Shown here: one piece after another, positions 49,851 through 61,548 of the stretch
How positions within the stretch are numbered: position 1 is the first letter of the stretch
How the letters are laid out: each line of letters begins with the position of its first letter
Assembly: GCA_905116865.2 (NCBI GenBank)
Contig: CAJHNH020004535.1
Span: 86,834-150,833, forward strand
Direction of reading: 5' to 3'
DNA length: 64,000 nucleotides
Source of the DNA: Candidula unifasciata
Lineage: Eukaryota; Mollusca; Gastropoda; Stylommatophora; Geomitridae
Notes under the pieces: model-generated
What the model saw: the letters and a program-made list of their open reading frames with translations, nothing else
What the model was told of the DNA's origin: nothing
Databases searched by the model: none
Made by a program: the position numbers and the translations under genes

Positions 49851-50529
49851 CAATAGCTTGTACCAGGAAATGTTTTAGGAAGTATAGGCGATCTTTGTGA
49901 TATCGACCATGCCACCGAAGGAATTATGATCTGACTATAATAAACACATGGGATTAGCACCACTTGCCCAAGGTGCCACGGTGTTTTCTTTAAAAAAACT
50001 AAATATCTCAGTGTTTAACATGGTGAGCCTATAATGGCAGGGCCGTGCGGTAGATTTTCTTAGATTGATGCAAGTATTCGAAAATCGGCCTTGTAAATGT
50101 TCAACCTTTTGATTTCGTTAATTTTGGCGCCACCTTACGTTGCTCCCCAATTCGGCCGCTGCTCTGTATCATGACACGGCCTTGCATAGTGGACTGTTCG
50201 GCTGTGTAAAACCGGGCTCCTTGTTGTATTATCAGATATTCTTTCCCACAACAGCAGTGTCAGTTACATTTGTTTCCTTGCACAATGTTCCAAATTTGGC
50301 ATCTTCCTGGAGCTGCCCTAACCTTTCCCCCCCCCCCCCCCCGTGTCCTGCTCTCTAATGCAAATCTGTATCGATTGTTGGTGTTCCTCTTCAACTGTGA
50401 TTTCTTTTACATCTTGTTTTTTCTTTCTTTCTCGTCGTTACATTGCTGTGTCTGCTGGCGTCTTGGCAACCATGTCTGTATGTAGATCTGCTGATTTATC
50501 AACTGTCTGTTTTGTAAATATACTGTTGC
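49851..50529. other. Unassigned intergenic DNA
   Basis: Contains a run of 16 C (50327-50342). No supported gene. Confidence 0.45.
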
Positions 50530-51130
50530 CATCAGATGTACTGTTAGGCTGTAGTGTCTATACAAGTGGTGTGCTGTTATTTTGTAGTGTATCTATAAAA
50601 GTGGTGTGCAATTCTGTAATAGTGTGTGTACACAAGTTGTGTGCTATTCTGTTGTAGTGTGTGTGTACAAGAGGTGTACTTTTATGTTCTAGTGTGTGTA
50701 CACAAGTTGTGTGCTATTCTGTTGCAGTGTGTGTGTACAAGTGGTGTACTGTTCTGTTCTAGTAAGTGAGTGTACACAAGTTGTGTGCTATTCTGTTGCA
50801 GTGTGTGTGTACAAGTGGTGTACTGTTCTGTTCTAGTAAGTGTGTGTATACAAGTTGTGTGCTATTCTGTTGCAGTGTGTGTGTACAAGTGGTGTACTGT
50901 TCTGTTCTAGTAAGTGTGTGTATACAGGTTGTGTGCTATTCTGTTGCAGTGTGTGTATAGAAGTGATGTACTGTTCTGTTCTAGTAAGTGTGTGTATACA
51001 GGTTGTGTGCTATTCTGTTGCAGTGTGTGTATAGAAGTGGTGTACTGTTCTGTTCTAGTAAGTGTGTGTATACAGGTTGTATGCTATTCTGTTGCAGTGT
51101 TTTTTTTTTTATACAAGTGGTGTACTGTTA
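50530..51130. repeat. 74-bp minisatellite
   Basis: A 74-bp dimer of two related halves, GTACAAGTGGTGTACTGTTC and ATACAAGTTGTGTGCTATTC, repeated about six times. Cys/Val-rich ORFs are artefacts. Confidence 0.93.
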
Positions 51131-51447
51131 TGTTCTAGTGTGTGTGTGTGTGTACAAGTTTTAACACTCTAAGTACCAAACCACTAGCCATACGTTTCAT
51201 GGTCATGATACACACAACACGATGTTCCTGCTCTCTTCTACCACAACCACATGTATTGGCCCATTGTTTGACTGCAAGCTCCTCTGTTCTGAAGGCTACC
51301 TCAGACGCCGCTGCATCTGGTCTGATGTCGACAACGGTGAAGTGGAGATAAACAGATGTCTTGTCACCAAGGCAACACTAACGATAATCTGACACTGCAC
51401 TTAGAGCGTGTTTTTGTTATTATTACAGTTGAACCTCGCTTAAGGAG

Positions 51448-51960
51448 CAGTGTTGCCACTTTTTATGTTTTAGATTTAGATGTTTTCCCTTGCATTTAGA
51501 TGGCGTTTTTGACATTTAGATGGTAGATGTTTTTTAGATGTTTTTCATTTAGAGTGAATTTATCAAATCTAACCTAAGAAACAGGGGGAAATTTGTCCTC
51601 TCAAATACTATTTTGGCAATAAATTTCGGCCTGATAAGAGTAGGAAAAGCTGTTCCACTTATCAGCTCCCTGATTGGGTATTACAAAAAACTGGAACAGC
51701 TAAAGCATACAAGAGTCATTTTAGATCTGAAGCTTCAACTTCATCATCCAAGCTATGTTTATCCTGTGGATCCTGTAAGGCAGACTTCAGTAAAGATAAG
51801 GACATGATTCTATACGGTAAGTCATATCAATTGCTATGTAATTTGTGACACTTTCCATTTGGATGTTTCTTCTAGATGTTTTCCACGCAAATTAAGATGT
51901 TTGTAGATATTTTTTGACTCCGTTTTGGATGTTTTTTGTCAAAGAAAAGTGACAACACTG
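51448..51960 (+). mobile_element. hAT internal-deletion derivative (513 bp) nested in Tigger
   Basis: Starts CAGTGTTGCCACTTTT and ends GTGACAACACTG. It is flanked by the 8-bp duplication TTAAGGAG (51440-51447 and 51961-51968). The interior retains only the transposase C-terminal region (IKSNLRN-like, then LIRVGKAV) in broken frames, plus the TTTAGAT-rich subterminal regions. Confidence 0.95.
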
Positions 51961-52252
51961 TTAAGGAGCATAATTCGTCCCAGAATCATACTCGTCAAGT
52001 AAAACACTCGTTATGCGAAAAAATTTTGCTCATACAAATTAAGGTAAAATACGATAATGCGTTCCATGTCGAAAAACAAAATACTCACAAAAGGCTATGT
52101 ATAACGTTTAGTCAAAGAAAATTATATACACATTGTTAAGGAGAGTGAATCATCTTCATCTTTTCTTCAAACGCGGAACGAACCCACCTGGAATGCGAAT
52201 TCGATTTGCAGGAAAAAAAAAAGAAGTCGAAATAATTATGATACATAGCTAA

Positions 52253-52945
52253 TTATTTTTTAACTAGAAAGATGTCCAGACACATTTGATTTTGCCGACG
52301 CTTTAAAATTTGGCGAAAATAGGACACAGTATTATCATTAAATAAATTTGCAGCGCGCATAGTCACTTCCTCATTAGGTTGATGCTTCTCAATGAAAGAT
52401 TCAACAGTTTCCGATGCTTTCAGCATTTCTGTTATTTCGCTGAAGATTGTTGCTTTTGTTACCTCCTCCTCCTCTGACAAACTTTCCCCCCAAAACTTCT
52501 TGCTGTAAAACACAATGCAATTCCATAAGCTCTTCAATAGTCAGCTCTTGGCTATGCTCTTCCACAAGCTCTTTGATATCACTGTTATCCACCTACAATC
52601 ACATGATAGTGGCCAAAGACACAATCTCATTGACTACAGGTTCCACAGATACTGTCTCGAACCCCTCAAAGTCACAAATCGACAACGCTCTCCGGCCAAA
52701 GCTTCTTCCAAACAGAAGTTAGGGTTCTCTTGGTAACCCCTTCGCCCGCCTTGTCGCTCGTCTTGAGACAGGTAACGATGTGGGAGTGATTTTTCCAAAA
52801 CTCTTTGAGAGTGAGGTTGGTCCCTTCAGTCACCTGAAAACAATGCTCGAAGAGTGCTTTAGTGTAGAGCTTCCTTAATTTAGAGATAACTTGCTGGTTC
52901 ATGGGCTGGAGTAACGGAGTGGTGATGGGAGGCAGAAACTAAATC
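52253..52945 (-). pseudogene. Tigger transposase C-terminal part
   Basis: The minus strand reads FLPPITTPLLQPMNQQVISK, the conserved DDE_1 Tigger motif, then KEFWKNHSHIVTCL. Next comes DNSDIKELVEEHSQELTIEE with LMELHCVLQQE, as in TIGD1-like proteins. Frames are broken, and the N-terminal HTH/DDE half is deleted. Confidence 0.92.
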
Positions 52946-53299
52946 TTGATGAACTTAAATTCTTTAGGGAAGTCATCTTGTAGGCCTAAAGGATTCATGT
53001 ACATATATTGCAATATAACACAAGTTTGAGAAAATGTGTGATCGCAAGCGACACTACGATGCTACTGGAACGGGTGCTAAACACAGACTGATGTAACATG
53101 CGCACAATCCGGCACTTCCCCTCTCCTCGCCACTCGTTTTGCGAAACGTCGCTCATTAAGCAAGTCATTCTTTTACAATTTCTTTTGCTCGTTATGCGAA
53201 TTACTCGTTATGAGAGGTGCTCGTTAAGCGAGCTTCTACTGTATTTGTGTTTGTCCCAAAGCTGTTGGGGTGGCCACTATTGGTAGCCAAATACCATTG

Positions 53300-53690
53300 T
53301 CATGAACGTGAAGTTCCTCTACAGCTGTTTCATGAGTGGGACCTCTAGAATGAGTGCATAGCTGTTGGAGACAGCTGTTTCATGAGTGAGACCTCTAGAA
53401 TGAGTACATAGCTGTTGGAGACAGCTGTTTCATGAGTGGGACCTCTAGAGTGAGTGCATAGCTGTTGGAGACAGCTGTTTCATGAGTGGGACCTCTAGAA
53501 TGAGTACATAACTGTTGGAGACAGCTGTTTCATGAGTGGGACCTCTAGAATGAGTACATAGCTGTTGGAGACAGCTGTTTCATGAGTGGGACCTCTAGAA
53601 TGAGTACATAGCTGTTGGAGACAGCTGTTTCATGAGTGGGACCTCTAGAATGAGTACATAGCTGTTGGAGACAGCTGTTGAAATAATGTC
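53300..53690. repeat. 50-bp minisatellite
   Basis: Seven to eight units with GTGGGACCTCTAGAATGAGT and AGCTGTTGGAGACAGCTG. Confidence 0.97.
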
Positions 53691-53751
53691 CCTGGCATTT
53701 GAGGGTGCCGGCTTTTGAAGAGAAGGGGTCGATGGTTTCTTAATGGTGAGA

Positions 53752-54045
53752 ACAATGTCTGGACATAGATCTTGGTGAGAACAATGTCTGGACATAGATC
53801 TTGGTGAGAACAATGTCTGGACATAGATCTTGGTGAGAACAATGTCTGGCCATAGATCTTGGTGAGAACAATGTCTGGACATAGATCTTGGTGAGAACAA
53901 TGTCTGGCCATAGATCTTGGTGAGAACAATGTCTGGACATAGATCTTGGTGAGAACAATGTCTGGCCATAGATCTTGGTGAGAACAATGTCTGGACATAG
54001 ATCTTGGTGAGAACAATGTCTGGACATAGATCTTGGTGAGAACTG
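53752..54045. repeat. 29-bp minisatellite
   Basis: Ten units of GAACAATGTCTGGACATAGA plus TCTTGGTGA, with GGCC/GGAC variants partly alternating. ORFs on the minus strand in three frames are artefacts. Confidence 0.97.
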
Positions 54046-54279
54046 AAATGAGTTAGATGGCTATTGATTCTGGAACATCTCCTTCAGAACTTAACACACT
54101 GGGTTGTGTTTTCTTTCTACACATGTCAGGAAGCTTTCATTGATGTTTGGGATACTTCACTGACAGTAGTTTATGAATTAATCCAGTAACAGAAAGTGTA
54201 TTGATCGGCACTCATAAAAAGAAGTAGCAAGATAGAAGAACACACTAGACAACGTAAAAATCGAAAGCTATAGTTACCG

Positions 54280-54605
54280 TGCCGGGAATTGAACCTGTCA
54301 CCTCCAGAATGCGCGTGCGCCTCGCCATGGATACACGTGCACTAAGAACATGGTCGAATAGGCACCCCCAAAAAAAGAAATTTATATTAACGAAGCATAT
54401 GTCGAATAAACGTTATAAAAGTTAATATAAATTTCTGTAACCTATTGTGCCATTTCAATGGTTTGAAATGAATTCTGTCCGTATTCCATAGTTGTGGATT
54501 TCAAGCTTAACGATAGACATGGCCAGTAAGACACCATTTTTGGGGGTGTTTATTTGACCATGTTCTTAGTGCACTTGTATAAATGGCGAGGCGCACACGC
54601 TCAGG
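54280..54605. repeat. Inverted repeat with tRNA-like arms
   Basis: Arms of about 70 bp: 54306-54376 (GTGCACTAAGAACATGGTCG, read after a CTCGCCATGGATACAC block) is mirrored at 54535-54601. The left arm continues outward into a B-box-like GGTTCAATTCC on the minus strand. The inner AGAAATTTATATTAA is also mirrored at about 54423-54437. It may be two SINE heads in head-to-head orientation or a MITE. Confidence 0.75.
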
Positions 54606-55204
54606 GAGCCTACAATGGACTGATTAGTAACTGGCTGCGACTGACGCACATCACACAAGACTCCCTAATATGAACAGACCTAAACTTCAACCTGGTACAG
54701 GGACAGAATAACAATTAAACTGACCCCAAGCTTAGGCCGAGGCATAAACAAGCCACTCCTTAGCTAACAATACACATAGACCACTCCTTCCTAAATAATA
54801 GACACAAACCGCTCCTTAGTGAACGATACGGACAAATCACTACTTGGTGAACAAGAGACAACAATCACTTATTAGTAAACATAATTGTTGCGTAACATAT
54901 AGCTATACACATACACAAAGTCTGCAGTATAGAAGTTCCACACGTTGGGCGCCATTTTGAGCTAGCGAGAAGAGGGAGAAACAAAACATCAATGATCTTT
55001 TACCTCAAAATCCCATCAGTGTGTCAGCGGTGTCTCTCTACTGATGTGACTGTGCATACAGGCCACTTGTCTGTCTACAACTAGAGCATTAATTCACAGA
55101 CATGTCGTTGCATCTTTGTACGGTAAAATTTATTCACAGTCGTCGAAACGTCCCCTGGTTAATAAAAAAATAAAAAAGACAGAGCAAATCAAATTTCTAA
55201 ATTA

Positions 55205-55207
<3 letters not shown>
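54606..55207. other. Unassigned intergenic DNA
   Basis: Starts with GGGAGCCTACAATGGACTG, a word that recurs as the unit of the satellite at 63.7 kb. Weak repeats of CACTCCTTAG-type sequence at 54730-54870. Confidence 0.45.

Positions 55208-55243
<36 letters not shown>
55208..55243. repeat. CA microsatellite
   Basis: Eighteen CA units. Confidence 0.97.
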
Positions 55244-55245
<2 letters not shown>

Positions 55246-55554
55246 GGAACAGTAAACATAAATGCCTCCTCTTCCATCTTCTTCTGTGTTTCTCAATTTA
55301 ATAGAAAACAGCAGCAGAAAACGACAAAATATGGATGTGTGCTGTGTTATGGCTGGAAATAGATTTTTTCCGAAAGATAGTTAGCATCAAACAAAATCTA
55401 AGAAAACAGGTATGTAAAACGAGAATATGTCAATTCTAAAAGTACACACTAGAACTATAAAGCTGAGAATCGCTGGTACTCTGTCCCTGGCTTGTCATGC
55501 CTGAGCTGTTCCTGAAGATGGGACTAAATTTGCCCCAGCACCGGACCGACCTGT

Positions 55555-55810
55555 CACGTGGACGAGAAGATCATCTGTGCTAGTTGCGTATCCTTTACAG
55601 GACGTTGCAGAACCAACCCCATAATTTTTTGACTGTTGTGGTTTTTTAGGCAAATTTTACGTTCAGTAGTTTGCCATTGCTTCCTGAACAATCGTCTATG
55701 TAAGGATCGAAAATATTTGAATATGTCTCCTTGACAACAGAGCCCATGTTTAGAGCCATGTCGCCCAGACGCTAGATTTGAGAGCCCAGGTCTCTCGAGC
55801 GCCCCTCCCC
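55555..55810 (-). repeat. Dispersed copy of the macro-unit core
   Basis: The minus strand of 55583-55700 (AACGTAAAATTTGCCTAAAA, AACCACAACAGTCAAAAAAT, TTCTGCAACGTCCTGTAAAG) matches 1205-1310 and 2845-2950 in the macro-tandem array. So part of that unit is itself a dispersed element. Confidence 0.8.
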
Positions 55811-55963
55811 CCAACAAACCCCAGACACACTTGGGGAGGAGAGCACAGCCGCCTAGACAATTTGTAAAGATGTTAAGGCCCCTTTCTCCAAACCCAACTT
55901 TCCCTTCACAACAATGTATATAAATTATAAATTATCCAGTTACAAGCTTTTATTAGGTTCGCT

Positions 55964-56250
<287 letters not shown>

Positions 56251-56317
56251 CGTATAACAGTGAAATTTAGTGGAACATATCCAGAAAGAAATGTAATTAT
56301 GACTTGAAAGCTATTAT

Positions 56318-56470
56318 CAAGTTCACAGAAGTACAGACCTGGCAGCAATGGTCAATTGCACAGATAAGCAGAACTGAAAGCTATGGTCAAGTTTACAGAA
56401 GTACAGACCTGGCAGCAATGGTCAATTGCACAGATAAGCAGAACTGAAAGCTATGGTCAAGTTCACAGAG
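56318..56470. repeat. 70-bp tandem duplication
   Basis: GTACAGACCTGGCAGCAATG and CAGAACTGAAAGCTATGGTC occur twice, 70 bp apart, near-identical. Confidence 0.93.
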
Positions 56471-56479
56471 GGCAGACCA

Positions 56480-57300
56480 GACCCACCGACTTGGTTTGTG
56501 TTTAGTCAATGAGGGAAGCTCTGACATGCGGAAAGACAGATTATTGCTCTTTTGTTTCGACAGCATGCTTTGTTGAAAACATGTTAGTGCCCCCTCTTCC
56601 TCTGAGTAAACAAGACAAGCCAAGAGAGGGATCACGCTGCATGGGCAGCGCTTGGTCTCTAAAATAATGTCTAGGTTTTTTTGCTCTGGAGAGGATGAAT
56701 TTCCCCTGGTCTTAACTGGTTGTGATAACGATGCCTTTCTAAAAAAAAAAAAAACGCGATCGTCTGGAAGGACGAAAAGATCAACTTAAGTTTCAGACGC
56801 CATGTTCTTTGCCCAATTGTCTACTTTCTTCACTAGCTTTTGAAGCGGAAAGAAGGTTGTTGTGGTGTTTTCAGTGGCTAGTGACAATATTTAGTAACCG
56901 CAGTTAGGTAAATCACGTGGATCCTTGGCTCTGGTACTCTGCTCTAAGAGACTCAGTATTTGTTTTACTGACTGAACAGCTGAACAGGCAGTACAGGTGA
57001 AGATGCTGTCTACTTAAACTCTGTCAAATCGTTGGTACAGAAAGTGCCTTATTCAAAATACTTGTCTTCAGTAACTGATGATTGTAGAAGTTTAAGCTCA
57101 GGCCATCCTTCCACTTCATTGTTGTAGTTTAGGATTATTTAAAGAGTAGCATATTCTTTATTAGGAAGGATGAATCTGAGAGGTTATATCATTATTTCTT
57201 TGGTTTGTTTTTTAAATGCGGAAAATTCAGCAATCGCTGTAATTTTAATCTATACTACATTGAGAAAGGTGCGAACAGATTATGAAAATGTTCATTCTCT
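56480..57300 (-). pseudogene. LINE reverse-transcriptase fragment, copy 2
   Basis: Similar over several hundred bases to 46500-47300 (TCTGGAGAGGATGAATTTC, GAAGGTTGTTGTGG), and also to 19140-19250. It ends in a CT-rich tract at 57310-57350 and the same CTTCCCAGCTG flank as copy 1. Confidence 0.75.
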
Positions 57301-57584
57301 TTTACTCTGTTTCTCTCTGTGTCTCTCTCTCCCCCCCCCTCTCTCTCTCTACCGTTGTCTTTTTCCCCATCCTAGGCTTCCCAGCTGTACCTAAGGCTGC
57401 TATCCTCCCTGGACGGTCCCTACTGTTCCCCTGGGACAGTAGCGCCAACTGTGAGAAACACTGCTCTAGACAAGGTATATAGGGGTGAACCTTTGTATGG
57501 TCCCTTTTATTTGCTACCTGCATAACTTGTACCTAAGTGGCTTCTCCTGTTCTTGCTCTTCCATATGTCTATGATAGTAGGCTA

Positions 57585-57790
57585 CGGATACTTAAGACCG
57601 TTTCTCTAAATGAGACTTAAAGAAAGTTGCTCTCAATGACTGAGACTCAAAGAGCGTTGCTCTAAATGACTGAGACTCAAAGAGCGTTGCTCTAAATGAC
57701 TGAGACTCAGAGACTGTTGCTCTAAATGACTGACACTGAAAGACTTCACTCTAAATGACTGAGACTGAAAGATCGTTGCTCCAAATTATC
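57585..57790. repeat. 30-bp minisatellite
   Basis: Six or seven units of CTCTAAATGACTGAGACTCA plus AAGAGCGTTG. Confidence 0.92.
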
Positions 57791-58680
57791 TAAACTCTCA
57801 GCTAGAAAGTGTTCCAGAGACAATTGTTTGACAGTAGAAGAGATGAGCCCACTCAAACATCATCACCGTATACTGACTATTTCTATTCTGCATCTATACG
57901 TGTCAATCAATACTTGCTAGTTTATTTAGCAGGCACAATACAAAGTTTGTATGGTGGACAGTATAATGTCACATTTTAAATAGATTGGTAACGCACTTGT
58001 TTCACAACATAAAGAAAGCAGTTACTAAAATGAAGTGCCGTTTCTTAAAACACGTACAGCGTTGATAATCATTCTATCTAGAACAGTCGTTTTCAACATT
58101 TTTCACGTGATACCCATTTAAATATATGTTAATATCCCCACACCACACTTCTCCCAAATAACGAGAACAAAATTGATGAAAAAAGAGAAGGGGAAAAAGA
58201 AAGATACCAAGCGCCGTTAACAAGAACTTGGAGAAAACATTTCCATATATTAAAGCCGATAATAACTAGAAACAAATAACCACCAACAACTGGTAATTTA
58301 GTGTCCGAATATCAGTTCTTGACACTGTTTTGTCTTGAGGATATCTATTCATTTTGGTCTGACATTAGACTAGACATAACGGAGATTATTCTCCACATTA
58401 AGTTTACATTTTTTTTTTTAATTATAAGGCTGAAAAATATGTTAGTATAACAGATTATTACAAGTACAAGTGCACTCACAATTGCTTGACGTACCGTTTG
58501 AAGTTCCCCCCCCCCCTCCACTCCCCCCGGGTTGATAACCCTTGAACAAAAGCCGCCAGTCTTGTGTTCTATCAGCCATTTCTCATATAGATGTTCTTCC
58601 ATGTCAGGCTGACCTACATTTCCTTAGCCTTTACCTTGTTGTGGCATGCTCTAGTTTTCTCGTGAGGCTTGCCCAAATAA
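57791..58680. other. Unassigned intergenic DNA
   Basis: AT-rich, with a short C run at 58507-58516. No supported gene. Confidence 0.45.
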
Positions 58681-58681
58681 T

Positions 58682-59349
58682 TTAGGGTTCGTCATAATTC
58701 CGACATTCTGGGCTCCATTCAGCTGCATAAAATACAGCGTGCTTCTCGTGCCCGGCTGTGCCGATCTTTAGTCCCGATTCTTGCACTCTTAGCAAAGATG
58801 TGGATGTGCTGCTCCAAAAATCCTCCGAAAGCCCTACCTCTCTAATGGCATTAACAATGTCTGCATGACCCGTGGGCCGGGCCACTGTAACTAAAGCAGA
58901 GCCAGCTAATCTGTCGGCTCTTTAATTGCCAACAACACGGGCATACCTTGGGACAAAGATGAGGGTAACTCCACTCGCAGTAGAGTTTGCAATGACTTGA
59001 TACGCTGTCTGCGTACAAAGCCCGACTTCACCCGCCGGATCATGCTTATGGAATCACTCAGTACGCATAAATGAGAATAGCCATGCGATGCTAGCCACAT
59101 GAAAGCTCGTGTTACCACCATCACCTCCATTGTCATATGGTTAGTAGTCATAAAGAAAGCATCACTGGCCTCCTGGACTGTTCTGCCTGCATAGCTCGCA
59201 GTAAATGCCCATGCACTTTTTGTCTTCATACAACGGGCCTCGCAGTGTAGATCAGTCGTCTTGTATTTGTTATCAGCATCACTTCTGCCTTCCCATGTAC
59301 TCAAGCTGACACCGATAGTATCACTTTCTACCACCACTGCATCTGTCAA
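58682..59349 (-). pseudogene. LINE RNase H domain, divergent family
   Basis: On the minus strand: KSAWAFTASYAGRTVQEASD, NHMTMEVMVVTRAFMWLASH, CVLSDSISMIRRVKSGF, then DRLAGSALVTVARPTG and WSPECRNYDEP stop. The E (MEV) and D (SDS) active-site positions and the DRLAG motif are kept, while the first Asp segment is diverged. A second RNase H LINE lineage is likely. One stop splits it at about 58886-58921. Confidence 0.83.
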
Positions 59350-59375
59350 TTACTGCAGTTATTTCTGACTTGTCA

Positions 59376-59735
59376 CTATCAAGACAGTGTCGCTATCAAG
59401 ACAGTGTCGCTATCAAGACAGTGTCGCTATCAAGACAGTGTCGCTATCAAGACAGTGTCGCTATCAAGACAGTGTCGCTATCAAGACAGTGTCGCTATCA
59501 AGACAGTGTCGCTATCAAGACAGTGTCGCTATCAAGACAGTGTCGCTATCAAGACAGTGTCGCTATCAAGACAGTGTCACTATCAAGACAGTGTCGCTAT
59601 CAAGACAGTGTCGCTATCAAGACAGTGTCACTATCAAGACAGTGTCGCTATCAAGACAGTGTCGCTATCAAGACAGTGTCACTATCAAGACAGTGTCGCT
59701 ATCAAGACAGTGTCGCTATCAAGACAGTGTCATCA
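59376..59735. repeat. 17-bp minisatellite
   Basis: About 21 copies of GACAGTGTCGCTATCAA with a CAC variant every third unit in the right half. The period is not a multiple of three, so all three forward frames stay open with the same peptide. Confidence 0.98.
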
Positions 59736-59799
59736 GCATAGCGTAGGTTGTTTATGCTATAAACACTATAAAGGCAAAGAAATCGCAGCTGTCTTGTTA

Positions 59800-60062
59800 G
59801 TGTAGTACTTTCCAAAATCGATTGCCCACATCAGAAAGAGACAATCTATATTCTTTGGTCGTGTGATGAGAAGAAGAAAACAGGAGTACGTCATGACAGT
59901 AGGAAAGTTGGAGGGAAGGAGAGGCAGAGGGATACCAAGAGAACAAATGCTAGACAGTTTGCTATCATGGCATGGAGGAGCATCTGTATCAGAGTTGATT
60001 GAAAGTACGCGAGACAGAAGGTTGTAGGTAGACATGATTATCAACGCCACACGTCATGGACT
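59800..60062 (+). pseudogene. LINE RT C-terminus (RTE-like), plus strand
   Basis: RRQSIFFGRVMRRRKQEYVM, then EGRRGRGIPREQMLDSLLSW, the usual end of RTE/Jockey-like ORF2, with a stop after DRRL. The 3-prime side ends ATTATCAACGCCACACGTCATGG. Confidence 0.8.
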
Positions 60063-60750
60063 TGAAGAATTTCAAGAATCACTTGCATGTCACGGGCAAA
60101 CTATTAGCATTAACGCACCACTAGAACTAACAGAAGACGGTGATACTTGAGCTCACATGTTCCGTCTGCTATGTCACTCTTAAAACTCAGGTCAAATAAA
60201 CAATCGTGTTCGTGTCTCAGACAGCCCTGGCGTATGGGGCTAGACCTGGCTGGGTCGACCCGGAACCCAGGGTCGATTTGAAAGAACAAATCCACTGAAA
60301 CGAGAATGTGATTGCCTGACAACCAGACAAGACAGACGTGCTGCCCGGCTTCCGGGCTGCCAGGGAAGTCAATAGATCCACAATAGAACTGTCGTTGTCT
60401 GACCATTGTTGGTCCATGTGAAAGCGTTTCCTGAGTTGAGGTTTCAAGACAGCTCGCCCCTAGTATTCAATGCTTGCAATTGTATATATTTTGAATGCTG
60501 CCTAAATAAGGGTTTGAACCCTTATCTCCTGTCCCGAAATACTAAAGCCCATTCTCCACCGTCAAATAGTTGTACACAACAAACTTTGCAGTTAAGCTGT
60601 AGTAAAATAGATTGTATCAGGATGTTATGCAAAACGCAACTCAATAATATAAAATACTTGTAGTATGCTTAAATATGTTAATCTATGCAAAATGGTCCTT
60701 ATGTTAACATACTCATCAACGTCATCAACATCGTCATCTTCATCATCATC
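60063..60750. other. Unassigned DNA, possible retroelement remnant
   Basis: A minus-strand frame at 60217-60447 (SDNDSSIVDLLTSLAARK, then ITFSFQWI) faintly resembles an RNase H core. This is too weak to call. Confidence 0.25.
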
Positions 60751-60751
60751 A

Positions 60752-60839
60752 TCATCTTCTTCTTCTTCTTCTTCTTCTTCTTCTTCTTCTTCTTCTTGTG
60801 CTTCTACTTCTACTTCTGCATGATTAAGTAAGAGTGCGT

Positions 60840-60872
<33 letters not shown>

Positions 60873-61170
60873 TGTGTGTGAGAGTATGTGTGTGTCTGTG
60901 TATGTAAGAGTATGTTTCCGTGTACTTGCATGTATATCTGAGCGTGTATAATCGAGTATATATGATCGTGTGGGAACACGTGAGCATGTATATGTATGTG
61001 TACACATACTCGGGTGTTACAAATGGATGTGTATGTATGCATGTATGGGAATGTATGTCTAAGAGTACATGTATGTGTGTACACAATAATGTGTGTGTGT
61101 GTGTGTGTGTGTGCAAGTATGCATGTATGTGTATATACATATAGTTATGTATGTATGCATGAATGTATGT
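60752..61170. repeat. CTT, GT and TATG simple repeats
   Basis: CAT/CTT triplets at 60725-60797, GT runs at 60839-60864 and 61089-61113, and TGTATG-type degenerate repeats between and after. Confidence 0.92.
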
Positions 61171-61416
61171 ATGTGCATGAATTAACATCCATGTGTTGTG
61201 CTTTTTTTTTTCAAATTAACTTGAAATTCACTGAATGTATACTTTTAAATGAACATAGCGTGCTTTATTGATAAAACTCAATTTCGGTCTTAAAGATAAG
61301 TCTTCGGAAGGGCCGAAGGTAAGACGAGCTTGCGTTCCCAATTTGTGACCCTTTGAATATAAAGTACGTTCGTTCGTTCTTTGCTGTTCTTTTTACCATT
61401 TTTTAAATTCCTCCCC

Positions 61417-61548
61417 TTCTTCTTCTTCTTCTTCTTCTTCTTCTTCTTCTTCTTCTTCTTCTTCTTCTTCTTCTTCTTCTTCTTCTTCTTCTTCTTCTTC
61501 TTCTTCTTCTTCTTCTTCTTCTTCTTCTTCTTCTTCTTCTTCTTCTTT
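61417..61548. repeat. CTT triplet repeat
   Basis: About 43 pure TTC/CTT triplets. Unlike the 7.4 kb array there is no recognisable retroposon body next to it. Confidence 0.97.

Larger units (their letters stand above)
51426..53241 (-). mobile_element. Tigger/pogo-type transposon with TA duplication
   Basis: Left end CAGTTGAACCTCGCTTAAGG, right end mirrored as CGTTAAGCGAGCTTCTACTG, both flanked by TA. It holds a degenerate Tigger transposase on the minus strand and a hAT derivative inserted in its left TIR. Confidence 0.93.

Noticed and set aside
60110..60447. RNase H or other gene on the minus strand
   Set aside because: Only faint resemblance in one frame, with no catalytic set in order.
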